A DNA stretch of 64,000 bases. Origin: Sordaria brevicollis (lineage: Eukaryota > Ascomycota > Sordariomycetes > Sordariales > Sordariaceae). Made by a program: the position numbers and the translations under genes. Where the stretch lies: positions 1 through 64,000 of the forward strand of contig JAUTDP010000017.1 of assembly GCA_033439795.1 (NCBI GenBank). Reading direction: 5' to 3'. The notes below the pieces were generated by a model that searched no databases, was not told where the DNA came from, and was given only the letters and a program-made list of their open reading frames with translations. Of this stretch, positions 10,431-23,402 are shown piece by piece (within the stretch, counting starts at the first letter, position 1; each line of letters starts with the position of its first letter).

Positions 10431-13400
10431 TCGCTTACTGTGCTGGGGGTGGAGTGTAGTCTGGCGGTCGGTCTGGTACCTGTAGGTGGGGAAAGTCTCA
10501 CCCGTTACCATATAGAGTCTAACCCGTTACCGATTCCGCTAGACGAGCGTTAAGTGTCATTGTCGCAGCATGTCTGTGCACATAAGGTGGCTTTGCAGGC
10601 GCATATGTACCTTACTTGATACCTGTGCTGTATAGTCATCGTCCTGACAACGAGACACTCGACCAAAGCACGGCGGCGAACCACAGCAGCAGAGCCCAAT
10701 TCCCTCCTCTTCATTCTCTAGTCCTTTGTCGATTTCAAGGGCCGCCTTTCCACACTGATGGGATTCCGTCAGTCATGCTTCCACACGATGGGGCCTGGGT
10801 GGCCGAGATGTTGCATTGAGAAAAAAAAGGTTCCATAGAGGGGAGGGGTCCTGGAGAAAAGGGATCGCTGTGGATTAGGAACCAAGGAAAGGGCTGCCCA
10901 TCCGACACCCTCTTCACAACCGTAAAATACTACCGAGAAACCCAGAGGAGCAGGTGTCAGTCGCCAGCACCAGCTGCATTGGATGGAACCAGAAGAGCCA
11001 TGTCATAGGTACCGATAGAGAAACCTTTGATATCTCTACTTTTCTGGCATGACGGGGGAAGGCATGGGAGGCCAAAAGGACGAATGGGAGGAGGAGGCGG
11101 ATTGGAAGAAGTACCTGGGTGCCTGACTTTGTTGAGTGAGAGCTCGGTCGATCCATCGGCCACCCAGGCCATGTTCTTTTCTGTCAACGCCAGAAAACTG
11201 ATAAAGGCCAGAGAGCGGGTCGGTAGAAACCGAAAACGATCCCAGTGCCATGGCACGAAAACCCGGACCGGTAACGGTGCTAGTAGCCCCATGAATTTTG
11301 CGCGATATACTCGCTCGCTCATTGCTGATCCGGATATTCACTGGCCCTCACCCGGGGGGGTTGACCCTCGTCTCTTCGGTCCATCCTCGTCCTTTGGCCC
11401 TTTGTCCCCTTGTTTCCACGCTCGGCGCAATTCAGATAAGACTGGGCAGTAGCCACAGTGATGATGAGTGAACGGGAGTTCGTTGCAAAGTGGGAAAAAG
11501 AGGAAGAAGAAGAAGAATTTGCAGTGAGTGAGTGACCCAAAGTCTCAGTCTGCCCGTGGTCACGATCAGAGAAAAACGACCGACAGGAACGAAAACTCAC
11601 GGCTAATGATGAGCATCAGAAAGCATGCCATTCGCCAAAAGGCGCTCCAGCCTCCCGCATCTTTCCTAGATCAACTCCAGTTTACTCCACACTAATAAGA
11701 AACATGACAGCTGCATCAAGGCACCACCCTGCGCCCGCTCCGCTTCGCACCTTCTTTTCTTCGCGGTTGACTGGGGGTAGAATGGGTGCATGGATGGGGG
11801 CCCGCAGAGGAAGTGGCAGGTAAACGTAGAGGTACCGCTACATAAGGTACATGACATGGACCGTGGCTGTAGTGCATAGAGACAAGCAGAGACGGGCCTT
11901 GCTCTTTCCCGGTTTCCGTTGTTTCCCTTGGTTGGATCTGTCCGTGTCGGTGGTAAGTTTGGAAAAAATCATGGAAGCTATCGTCGGCGTTACCTCGAAC
12001 TAATTTTTCTCTGGCTTGCTGCGTCAGCTGGAATACTTTGAGACGTCCAAGAACATACCAGTATGTGTGATAGTGTGAGTTGTGACGTTGAGACGTTGAA
12101 AAAGGTTTTCAACAGTCAAGTTTGAAGAAAAGCAGTTTTCCCCTATCGTCCGTATCGTAAACGGTATCGTACTTACAATACCTAGGTAAGGTACATACCA
12201 TTGTTACCATACCACCACACACCACACTTGCACTTTCCATTCAAGCATCTTTTTGACAGCCGTGACTTGCAAGGGGCTTCCCAGGGCAGGGACGACTCGG
12301 AGGAGGGAAAGAGGAACCCAAACCTCTTGTGACCAGGGGAAGGTGCGGATGGACAGAGTTTGACTCGACGACCTATCCTTGGAGTGAGAAGTGGAATGTG
12401 GGCGGGCGCTGTGGTCACTCTCTGGCACCAGGCCAGTCAAGTCAAACTCACATACCCCAATCAATCCCTCTCGAGGGAGGTCCCAACTCCAATTCCCGCA
12501 CTCGACCACACACGGTTACCCACCTCTCCGCTCCGCGCTTGTCGCCCAAGTTGCATGTTGCGGGTTGTGCACGACTCGTTCGCCCGCCGAGTTCGCTCGC
12601 TTCCAGCTTTCGGTTCTTCGTTTTTTGTCGCATTCTCTGGTTCCGTACCCCCCAAAGAAACTTTGGCTGTCACGTTCACCACCACCGGGCTGGTATGCAA
12701 CACACACAAAGGCGTTTGCGTTTGCGTGGGTTGAGATTGCTGACTGCTGAGAGATCATCGGGAACCCCCACTTCGGTTTATCCTGGCTTGCTCGATTGCT
12801 AGTCAATTTGGTGGGGGAGATGAGGAGGTAATAGGTATTGCAGTCCGTCTGTCAATTCTGGCGCTGCCGTTGCCGTGCCCATATGGGGTGAAGCCCGTGG
12901 TGTATGGCTTTGAAGGGTGGCCCGAGCTTCAATCGGCGACCTTCGCGTCGTTTAGGCGTTTTGGGACTGGCCGAACACTGGACACAGGGAACGGGCCGGG
13001 GTTCCAAGACTGAGACGAAGGCCCGGGGCGGCGCATGTTTCTCCTTCCGGGGAAGTCCAGGGATCCCAACTGTAAGTGCTGCTGCTGTCTGTGTCGGTGT
13101 TCCGCTCAAGCACGTCGACTGTGCCGGGACCTTTTGCTCCTCCCTTCGCCCTGGTCTCATGTCTGATGCTAGCTGACCCCGGTTCATCAGATAACCTTCG
13201 AGTCCCTCGCCAAGGCCCCGTTCGAGACCTCGGCTGTCAGTGGAGAACCGGCCAAAGCAGAGGCCAGAGAGAGCCAGAGAGCCATTTCGTCCTTCGGTCA
13301 TTGGTTCCGTTCGCCTTTCGGCCCACACATCCATGGTTCACCGAGCTCTGCCAGTCGCAACGACCGGTTAGCTGTCAGCTGCGGAAAGAACCGAGTTCGA

Positions 13401-16142
13401 CGAGACATCGATGCGACAGGAGAGGCAACGACGGCCCAAACAAATACCGCGCAAAAAAGATGGAGGAGAGAGAACAACGAGAGCACAAAAAGGAAAACGA
13501 CTGGAGATTCATGGCCATGTCCAACCAGCATTGTCCTTTCCCATCCCCACACGCCCACATGTGTGTGGAGGGAGATTTCGGGCCAGGACATCTGAAAACG
13601 GTTCACACTTCCGCTCCTGAGCCCTGTTCATACCCACTAATACAGGAGATACTGACAGGGAGACAGGCAGGTAGAGCAGGACAGGGTAGCACATTGGATG
13701 CGTAAGGGTATCTTTGCAAGATCTTGGCGCCTGTCACTTGTCAAACATGACAGCCAGCGGACGCAATCAATCATCAGTGGGAGAACCTGTCATCTTTTCC
13801 CTCTTGTGCCTCCGGTCCCCGTGCTCACACCCACTGAACCAACCATCAGCCCGTTCAAGCTGTCTGTTGTAACTTTGGCCTATACAAGTCGCGGGTCGGT
13901 CAAAGTAACCTTGATTTCCTCCCTGGAACTTACAAAGTCAAGTAATTTTTGCTCAGCATAGCCTTCCTGCTAATATAACCTCTGCTGTAGATACTACTAA
14001 TCCGAATGCGACAGCTTCCATCACAAAGGATAGCACCCCCATGTTGGGATGACGAATCCATGGTACGATTAACAGCTTCCTTCCCCGTGTCATTATCGGT
14101 CAGAGGCACGTCAAGTGCCTTATTCGGGCAAGTAGCACGCAGTATGTAGACTGCTAGCAGGGTCGTAACGTCCCGCTCACTAAGCCATGCGATGCGAGAT
14201 ATCCGCCTGTCGGTAGTAAGACGTATACCGGTACCAATACTAGTGCGTTTGTACCGAGGAACCTGTACTGTACTTGTTCGTACTGGTATGTTTTGCTGCT
14301 CACCGGGTATCATAACCTGACGTGTGAACTTTTCCGGCTTTGGGGTTACCGTCATCGTGCTTTTTGGAAGCGAGACCCGTTAACCCAGTTTCACAAACAG
14401 GTCCCAAAACATTATGTCGCCAATATACCTACCTTGACTCGGAATCACTTCGGTCAGAACGAAACGTCTGAGATATATGGTTGAAAAGACAGACACACCG
14501 TCCAATATGTGGCTCACCCAAGTGAGCTTCTGCCGGCAAAGGTATCCAAACCAAGACCAAACAACAAGGCAACATGTCGGGTGAACGTTCAACGTTACAC
14601 CCTCAGACTGTTTCAACAACTCTTGGGTTTACACCGGGCTAGGCCTGTCCTCGTCGAAAGGTATGTGGTTTGCTATACTGGCGTTCGCGTCTGATCAGGT
14701 TTCCTTCATCACGACGTTCACACCCCCATCCCATTGTCACTCGGACGGCCAGATGCACTGCTGTCGGTAGGATTCGCTGAGCGTTGGAAACAATGCCTTT
14801 CTTCCTTCTTGTCTGCCATCGTAGCAGGGCAAGGTAGGCTCATAAACTACAGTTAGGCAGTGGAGCACCAGTAATACTGATTCACATTCCTGTGCTCCCC
14901 GGGTCGGCGATCATTGATCGTCACCTAACCCCCCTTGATAATCTTCTTGATATTAGACCAGATTAAAAGGCTAAGCCCTTCTTAGTCTAGGAAACCTGTT
15001 GGTCTTCGGTATGGCATGATGTTTACTGTCATACGTCGAGAGACATTCAGGCGAAAACCAAACCTTGATACACGCAATGGGCATCGGTCTGCTTTGACCA
15101 CGTAGAGGTTCAAGGCTTTTTAGCAACAACCGAGGCGAACCCAATACACCAAAGAAAAAAAGAAAAAAAAATGGGGCAGATAGAAAGGGTGTCGGAAAGT
15201 GTACGGAGTGAGTGCCGCGTCATTCCAGTAAGGGGTTGAGCGATACCCTCCATCCCTGAGCCGAACCCAGAAGGATCAAGGCAAGGTGCGTAAAGCTGTT
15301 ATGGAAAACTGCATACAAGCCGTTGGCGCCTCACCGCAGGTATGTGCAAAAAGGCAGATATGGCAGGTGGGCGAGCAGGCAGGTCCAGATCTCCGAGTGT
15401 CCGACAGCACCGTTCGTGTGACTGACACCTCGATGACAGACTGTCACGAAACGCTTTCCGTCTTAAGGATGCACAAGATTTCTAAATGGGGGCCAGTCCA
15501 GCCATCCTTTGACGACGAACACAAAAGAAAGCTTCCATGGCTCGTCGGGGGGACAAACCCTTTCGCTCAAGCGTCTGTGTAGCATCGTATAATCTCCAAA
15601 CCGACGTTGAACAAGCCAAGGCAGCGAGAGGTGTTTGGGAACGGCTGAAACTTGAGAACGGTTCCCCCGACATGGAATCATCCCAACGGTTCTCTGCGGC
15701 AGGGACACACAAGCGGGTGGACAAGACGGATTCTTGTGTGCACATGAAGGGGAGAAATCGTCTGGCCCAGGTACGGGCTGGACCCATGGACGTCTGTGGG
15801 CATCGAGTGTCCAAAATCTTGTACCGGTAAAGAAGGCGGTTTGCGGTTGCATTCGTGCCAGGACGGAAGAGAGCGCCGCATGCCTCTCGTGCCACCATTG
15901 CCCCAACTGATTGCTCCTTGTTTGAAGACGCAGCTAACCGTTTTGTAACCAGAAAAGAAGAACGGAACGTCTCGTGAAGGACTGGACCTCGTCATCTCGC
16001 AACCAGGAGTCAGTAACCTTTCTAGCAAGGCGATTGTTACCCAGAAGTTACGTTTCTCTGTGGCACTTACCAAGCATGGACCTGGTTCACCAAACTTGAC
16101 AACGTGTGTGTACGGCAAAGTTGGTTCGAACCTGCAATGAGG

Positions 16143-16194
16143 AAATACTGTGTTGCCGCGGCGTTGGGTCGCTTCGACATACAACACAGTATTT
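16143..16194. repeat. 13-bp perfect inverted repeat (hairpin)
   Basis: AAATACTGTGTTG at 16143-16155 is the exact reverse complement of CAACACAGTATTT at 16182-16194, with a 26-nt GC-rich loop. It is not followed by a T run, so it does not look like a terminator. It could be a small foldback element or a structured RNA segment. Confidence 0.75.
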
Positions 16195-17195
16195 GCAGGC
16201 GGTATGTTCTTCGTCAGGCCGCCTGGATGTTGGTTGATCGGGTAAGGTACTCGACAACAAAAACGGATGCATCCTGGCTCCTATATCTCGGACGGGTAGA
16301 CTGTGTGTACACAGCGAATGGTCTCTGTTTGGTTGGCTGGATACTTCACGCCTACTGAGTTATCATGTCATGATGGCCTTGATAGCAGTACCCGATCCAG
16401 AAACCCCTGCAGCTTGGGGGTTTCCTATGGCGATCCTCGGAAGTGGGATCGAGCCAACTAATGTCACGGCCTTTCCCTCCGCCGTGGTTGACTTATCCTC
16501 TAATTCGCCATCGGCATACCTCAATCAATGTCAGTCTCTTGCTCCCCCTTTTTTCTCTTTCAGTTTTTCGATGCATTGCGAGGCGGCCACTTAAAGATTT
16601 ACTGTGCGTGGGGGCCAGCATTGGCTAACATGCCTTATTCCCGAACGAAAGCAACGAAGGGCTTCCATTCAATCCCACCTTACCTTGCAGCGTGGGGATG
16701 AAATCTTCCGAACGAAGCTGAAGCTGTCTTGATGGATCAGATCACGGGTCATTTTCTTTTCTCCCATTTGACCTAGCACACATCACTAGCGGCAACGCCA
16801 ACACACATGAAGGAGCGGAAGGAAGCAAGCAAAACCGTTGCTGAGCCTCCATGCAGAAACCAACCGTATCCCGATCCCGCGATCCCGCGATCCCACACAC
16901 AGAGAGACATATATGCTTGACGCCTGACGGCCTTTGGCGGCGAACCATTTGGAATCTCTCTTCTGTACGTGCGCGTACCTGACATAACTAACCCCCTTGC
17001 CTGTCACTGGGTACGCCATCGTGGGTATCGACAGATGCTTTGCGGGTCTCTGCCGCCGGAGGGACTTCGTGTTTCCTTTTCACGAAAATGTGCCTGGACG
17101 AATTTGGATAGATTTGTTCAAGAAAGATGGCCCTCCGGCAGCATGAGTGCGTGGCGCTGCAGCTAGTTTGCCATGAAGGGGGGTTTTTTTTCTTT

Positions 17196-17197
<2 letters not shown>

Positions 17198-17240
<43 letters not shown>
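17198..17240. repeat. T43 homopolymer run
   Basis: Forty-three consecutive T, preceded by a G6/T8 tract. A run of this length is prone to length variation and sequencing error. On the minus strand it would read as a long A run. Confidence 0.9.
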
Positions 17241-17241
<1 letters not shown>

Positions 17242-20200
17242 GTTGAGATCATGATGTCGGCTACTCAAGGCATACTATACAAGATTGACGAGGGAGCTTT
17301 CGTAGTGAGCTACCAAACCATATGCTGGCTGTGGCCAGGCAGTCCATTGTCGATCTCGGTTTCGATAACTGGGGCTTCCATTGCTTCTGCTCTCTCCCTC
17401 ATCCGACTTCTCGACCGTATCATGCGCGGCCATCATACGTACGGAATCATGTACCTATGCCACTGCAGGGACCCAGTATGCCGCTGCGCTTCGAAAATGT
17501 CTTCACCGCCAATTCAGTGCGATGATGGACGGGATGACGTTTGGCAGGCTATAGGGAGCGGTTCAACAAGTGGCTGACAACAGCTTTGGGCAGTCTGGCT
17601 CGCATACGGGCCCGGGTACAAGAGGTGCGTATTCAAGGCATCGTAGATCTCCCGCACCATAGGCATGCTGACGATCGTGCGACCTGAATGGGGTGTGTTG
17701 GCACGTCAAAGGTGTGGGTGTCAGGTACACCACAGCTCTCCCATCTTCTGGCAAAGCTGGAGAAGGGTTCTCGACGAACGGGAGGAAGGAAGTCTGCTAC
17801 TGGCAGTGGCAGTGGCGGCGGCGGAGAAGGCGGCGGCGGCCATGAGCCTTGCTGTGTCACTGTCACCGTTGTCACCGTCACTCCTGCGGTGTCAGCTTTC
17901 TGTGTGCGTGTGTGTCTGGTGGACTACTTCTTGGTTGGTGAGAAGACGAGAGAGGGGGCCAGCGCTAGTCCGGTCTGGCTGGGTTGTCTGTCTGCCTTGT
18001 TTCCGATCCGATCCGATTTTCCCTGCGAGTGTCGTGTCCTTCGGAGATCTTTAATGCTCACTCCTGCAGCAGGTATCGTGGTAGACCGATGGAGCGCACA
18101 GATGATATTTCGGCGCGAATATAAAGGCGTCAGTTTGAGGGAGATGATGGCGGTTCATTAAATCTGCTCCCATGCCATTCCCATGGTCAGTATTGTTGGC
18201 GCGATCCTTCACGAAGTTGACGAGATTGCATACCCCAGCGAGCAAGATGCCTTCTTCTTACATTATTCCGCTGCCTGATTACGCCCTGGTAGTTTCCCCA
18301 GGTATTGTTGTGCTCAGCTCCGCGAAACACTGAGCAGCAAACACACATTACATTTCGAGGTCCCCTCCCTATCCCGACAAATAAGGTTGTCTGGTTTGTC
18401 GAACAGTGGGCGGGAGACGGGTAACTGTAAAGAGTCGTTGGGGTCATTCGGTTCCGAGACTTGTGAACCACTCCCGTTTCCCTTGCTTCGCTGGATTATC
18501 TTCTTCGACAACCTTTCCCGCAATCCCCGGCCCCGTGCATCCGTTCACCTGGGGGTCGCTCCAGGGGTTTGTTACAGACATCCAGCGCTCTGGGGCCTAT
18601 TCTGGTTGGTCCGAGGAGCTGGGACGTTATTAGGTAGAAGGAGAGCTAACTTGACGTTTTAGACCCAAAACCAGACTTGCTTTCCAGAATTGTGTAAATT
18701 AACACCGGGTAAGACGGGACGTGTTTCCTTTTCTTTTCCAGTTCAAGCTGCTGAGGCATGTGCCTACCGACAAGTGCTCACTTGAATTTAGCACTCATTC
18801 CTGCCAGGCACATCTCAACCCATCATCCCCGACTGACGGTTATGAGTGTCGGTGTCTATCTTACCCTGAGCATAGGTAATTGCACAAGGTAGCTTTGAGT
18901 GAGGTCGGTCCCTTACTTTATGCTGGTCAGTTGAAGGTACGTAATTGCGAATCCGAACGGAGCCCGCTCCGGATGCTACCTTATTTGCTTCAACTCAAAT
19001 TGCTGGAATTTAATTGCCAGGAGACCTGCCAAATTTTAGGAAACATGTCCGGTTGGGCATGCGCAAACAAAAAACGAACTGTAAGCAGGAGATGATTTGT
19101 CGCTCTCGCTTTCTTCCTTCGCAGCCTTTCAAAATCAACTTGACGAACGAACGAAATGTGGTAAGGCCCACACTTGCGATTTTCAAACATGAGCGAAGGC
19201 ATCAGGAGTAGAGCCATAGTCCAAGGCACCACCGTGCGTGAGTTCGACATTGAAGGATCATACAAGTTTGCAATCCGACAGTGTCGTAACTGAACCACCA
19301 AAGGCTCATTCGCCAAGAGAGATATCCGTATTTTGGTCACAAGCTAAATTTACCCTAGGCCGGCGGCGGCCGATGGAGGTCCGATCGTCCCCTCCAGCAC
19401 CGGGTTTTGCTGATTGTGCGGTTAAGTGGGCAAATTATCAACAAGATCCACGCAGCAGTTAGCTCAAGACATTCAGGTTCCTGGTGTGTCGACGCCGTGA
19501 TCAAGTACACTGCCAGCTGGTCGACGACGTAGGATTGCGTCTGCGGTGGTTATCGGGTCTGCCGTGTGTCCAGATCCGTCATATGTTTGTCGTGATGGAA
19601 TCAATAACCAAGACCGGTCAGAACGAGGAGCGCGGAAGGCTTGATAACCTTCCCATCACAAAAAAACTATCCGAAGGCACGTCAACCTCGAAAGCTACAG
19701 GGGCTCGTAAGCTGAACTTCAACCCGCCCTTTTATTGATGTAGCAGATGTATCATCGACAAGAATGATTCAACTTCTGGACGATTCATCGAATGACGCAT
19801 ATTTCTTGGGGCTTCCGCTGCCATATATAAGAAGCAGAGCTCGAAAAGCTACGTTGAGAAGTTTTCGGACAAGGCGCGGGACGGCACGCCGGCGGCATCT
19901 CCCCTTTGGCGATACACGCGTGCACAGCATGGCTTCCCGGCCGAAGCTGTGACATGTTTGCGTGTTAAAAGCTATATCTCTTTCTTTGTAACAACCCTGG
20001 TCTTGGCTCTGCGAAAACACTTGTATAATAGAGGATATGGTATGCCGCAAAGAGTTTTGTTGTTATGGGAAGGTGGATGGGAAAGGGGCATGCTTGTGGG
20101 AAACGAAGCTGATATGATATAGGAAGGTGTCGGGACTTGGGCCGTTGATAACAGTTTCAAGCGTAGGGGTTGGAGAGCTTTTGTCAAGGCCCTGGATCTC

Positions 20201-20435
20201 TCGCTTGTCCGTCCACGCCAGTTCCGTCGAATATAATGACAGATAATATCGGGTTGCTAGCAACGGTCGTTGACAAGGTGAAGATTGCAAGTTGCTCCCT
20301 GGGGTGCAGAGTGGGACGTGCGTGTCAAGGTACCGTAGCGAGGGGACCTTTTTTTTGGATACGTACCGATCCAAGAGGTACAGAAGGGAGGTACCTTGCC
20401 TGACTTCGCCCCTTGTCCGGTAGAGGTACTAGAGC

Positions 20436-20451
20436 CCGGTGCATGCACCGG
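20436..20451. repeat. 16-bp perfect palindrome
   Basis: CCGGTGCATGCACCGG is its own reverse complement. It lies about 1.1 kb upstream of the homeobox start codon and could be a dimeric protein-binding site. No specific factor is recognised. Confidence 0.7.
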
Positions 20452-20981
20452 CGTTGGCATATCAGCCAAAATCCATGCGCTGTCCACGCACGATACGTAA
20501 TTACATGTAATGCAAACCCCGGCAAAACAGTACGGATCCGTTACAATACCATACCAGATGTCTTCACCATGGCATTCGAAGGAAGGTTGCGTGATGCCGA
20601 GGCGACAGTGTTGGGGCCCATGTCCATGTCGTCCCTCTATTGTCCACAAACCCCATCCCCGGCTTTCACTTTTTTTTTTTCTCTCCTTCATTCGTTATGA
20701 GCCGTGGGTTCGACATGCCGGGGGACTCCTGACAACGGGCCTACTGGGCGCCTTCCGGTCCAGAGATACATACAACGAAGGATATTACAACCGGCCTACA
20801 CTTTTCTATCAAGGCTTGCATTATATCCTACCTCTATATACAAACCTTCCCCGGCCAGACAAGACACACGCGCGCCGTCTCTCGCAAAGGCCTAGCACAC
20901 CCCGTGATACACCTCCGAAGAGACCATCGGTGAACAGTTATTGACCACCGGCGGCACCACTCCGAGCATCACATCAAAGGC

Positions 20982-21012
20982 GCATAACAGGAAGCATAAC
21001 AGGAAGCATAAC
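20982..21012 (+). repeat. 12-bp tandem repeat, about 2.6 copies
   Basis: The unit GCATAACAGGAA is repeated without change and ends with a partial third copy. It lies in the probable promoter or leader region of the homeobox gene. Confidence 0.85.
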
Positions 21013-21558
21013 TTGGGTCCAGCTTTAGTCCCGACTGCAGCAAGTACATTCGGCATACCTGCACATCACGATTCGGGACAGCACCTTCAAGCAACAGTTT
21101 TGCAGCTCGGAAGGGACGGGCATTATTTTCCCGACGTGACTTGGAGAACTCGACAGATCAACAAAAACCAATATCAACACCTTGCGAATGACTTCCAGTC
21201 TACTCTTCATCTTGGTGTCATTTGGATATTCAATACTCTGTCGGGATAAATGAGGTGACAGCTTTCAGCAAATCTTCGGCTTCTTCTCTTTCCCTCTCAC
21301 AAATATCTCCGCGCCTGTCAACTTCGGCCCTTCTCTCCTCACTTCCTACCTCTCATCGCTCATCGGTCCGTCACATTGCTCTACAAGTACGCTCGAATCT
21401 GCTCTTCGGCCAAAAACACAAAAGGTAGAGTGTCTTCGACAATAATAAAAGACAAGACCAAATGAACTGACACATTCCAGTGTTCGCGTACGCCGGCTTC
21501 TTTAGCATTTGTCGTCCATTTCCCGTAGCAACACTCAACAGTTCTTACATCAGTCAAC

Positions 21559-22854
21559 ATGGCAACATCATTCTATCACGCACCGCACCATCAGCCCCAG
21601 CAAACGCATGTGTTGGGCATGGGTGGCTCAAAGAGTGACCCACGGTCACTTCCCTCGCCCGGATCATCATTGCCACCCATTCGATCCATTATTCCGGACC
21701 TTGACAACTACGGCCGGCGACAATCACAGACGCACAGAGAAATGGCCGATGGTGGAAGCTCCCAGGGCTACACTACTGATCGTCTGCCAACCTCAGCCTC
21801 GAGCCCGATCATTAGTGCCTTTTTGCAGCATAGTCATGGCCACCAGACGCAGGACTCCGGACCACGAGCCTGCCTCGGTGGCCCGCTTCCGCGCCCACCA
21901 CTCTCTGACATCTTTACTCTACGTGGCCTGCCTTCTCACTCACAGCATGACCAGGCTCAGCGGGACTACTCGTACAACAGCCATCGTCAACACAACGAGC
22001 CGCAACGTGGCTACCCTCAGTATGGCCAACACCAGCCCGTACATCGCCAGGATAGTTACCCTCCGCACGGATATCCTCAAGAGCCCTACTACCATCAACC
22101 TGAACACCGTCACGGACACTACCCTCCACCCGGTCCTCAGCAGAATCCCTACGAACAGCGCGCCCGCAGCGAACGTGCGCGCTATCACCCTTGGGCGAGC
22201 CATTCTGATTCAGGGGTGGGCCCCCAAGGAGGAGATAGCGGAAAGAACAAGAGACGCGGCAACCTTCCCAAAGATGTCACGGAGAAGTTGTACAATTGGT
22301 TGTGTGGCCATCTAAACCATCCCTATCCGACCGAAGATGAGAAGCAGAAGATGATGAAGGAAACGAATATGCAAATGAGTAAGTACGACCCGACGGCATA
22401 TCCATCAACTTCCTTTTGCTGACTCTGTTTCTCTCAAGATCAAATTTCGAACTGGTTCATCAATGCTCGTCGCCGCAAAGTCCCGGCGCTCATCGAACAG
22501 GCAAAGGCCGAGACTGAGGCCGCGAAGCATTATCGTCCCAACCCACCACTCATCGGCCGCCGAAATCGACCGGTTTCGGTTTCGCACACCAGACACTACA
22601 GTCGCTCGGGCCCAGGCCGTGGCGTGCCCAGTCGTCAGAGCCGGAGCAATAGTATCGAGCCGACCAACAACAATCTTCTCAACCACCGGGAATCCGAGGG
22701 GGGGGTTCGACCGCCGCAATATGCTGCTCCTATGAGCGATGGCGGCGCTCTTGATTACAGCAGCAGCCGTGAAAGTTCCGAGTCCTACGAGACGGATCCG
22801 CGGTATCAGAATTATGCACAGGGACACGGACATGGACACCACGCAAGCATTTGA
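21559..22854 (+). CDS. bek-1: TALE-class homeobox transcription factor (BEK-1-like)
   Basis: Two exons, 21559-22378 and 22439-22854, encode 411 aa. The 60-nt intron has donor GTAAGT, branch CTGAC and acceptor AAG, and it splits the homeodomain. The homeodomain spans about residues 228-290. It has the TALE three-residue loop extension (HPYPTEDEK) and recognition helix NQISNWFINARRRK, with the Trp, Phe, Asn and Arg used for DNA contact. The N-terminal half is rich in His, Gln, Pro and Tyr and probably disordered, and the C-terminus is Ser- and His-rich. In Neurospora the homologue bek-1 (beak-1) is needed for normal perithecial beaks. I assign the symbol because a PacC gene lies nearby in the expected order; that is from memory. 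It is a nuclear protein. The start is the first in-frame ATG after a long leader, with no competing in-frame ATG close upstream. Confidence 0.88.
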
Positions 22855-22895
22855 GCCTGCGCGGTACGGTCTGGATGCCCACTTTTCTCACGTAC

Positions 22896-22924
22896 TTTTT
22901 TTTTTTTTTGGGGGGGGGGGGGGG
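22896..22924. repeat. T14-G15 homopolymer junction
   Basis: Fourteen T are followed directly by fifteen G, starting 42 nt after the homeobox stop codon, so the tract is probably in the 3' UTR. A G run this long can form a quadruplex. Confidence 0.9.
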
Positions 22925-23388
22925 AGGGCGTGGTTTTGGAAATAACGGGATGAAGGAGTTTTTGGGCAACATTTTGGTATAGCATGGGAAAAGGTCACTT
23001 TGGTTCATTTTGTGTCTTTTTTTACTGTACGCCTATTCCTCCTTCAGGATGGGCACTTCTGGTGTGGAAGGGTATACCCTAGGGTCATTGACAGCGTTAT
23101 TTTTTTGGCATTTTGATTGGATTGATATCCACCGGCACTCGAAAAAGTAAAGACAACTTTTGTATGGGGGAAGAGAAAAGTGGGTTGTCGAAAGAAAGAA
23201 CTAGTCCTAGTATTTTCCTTAGACTAGTTAACTTGAAAGCATAACACTACAACACCTTTTACACCGCCATTACTTGTTTTTCTGTCGATGATTCCCCATG
23301 AATGTCTTGTTACCACTTTCGTTTCCTTCTTTGCAATGAATGGGTTGACATAGGTGAGTTAGTAGTGCAAAAGACCAAGTGTTATCAA

Positions 23389-23402
23389 CCCCCCCCCCCC
23401 CC
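23389..23402. repeat. C14 homopolymer run
   Basis: Fourteen C in a row, 464 nt downstream of the G15 run and complementary to it. It lies beyond the homeobox stop codon, possibly within the same transcript's 3' region. Confidence 0.9.

Larger units (their letters stand above)
10431..21558. other. 11-kb gene-poor region upstream of the homeobox gene
   Basis: Composition is normal (about half GC), but I see no reading frame with Neurospora codon bias, recognisable domain or convincing splice structure. Open frames of 60-209 codons overlap in several phases on both strands and look like chance. The region holds a 43-nt T run, a 13-bp inverted repeat, a 16-bp palindrome and minor tandem repeats (listed separately). 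The part next to 21559 must contain the promoter of the homeobox gene. A plausible 5'-leader intron is 21425-21480 (donor GTAGAG, branch CTGAC, acceptor CAG). Non-coding RNAs cannot be excluded. Confidence 0.6.

Noticed and set aside
13076..13705. 209-codon open frame, plus strand
   Set aside because: No Neurospora codon bias, no domain, and several other long frames overlap it in both directions.
15678..16187. 169-codon open frame, minus strand
   Set aside because: Overlapped by two other minus frames and one plus frame of similar length; composition looks random.
21509..22315. 268-codon frame overlapping the homeobox gene
   Set aside because: It is a shifted-frame shadow of the His/Gln/Pro-rich first exon.
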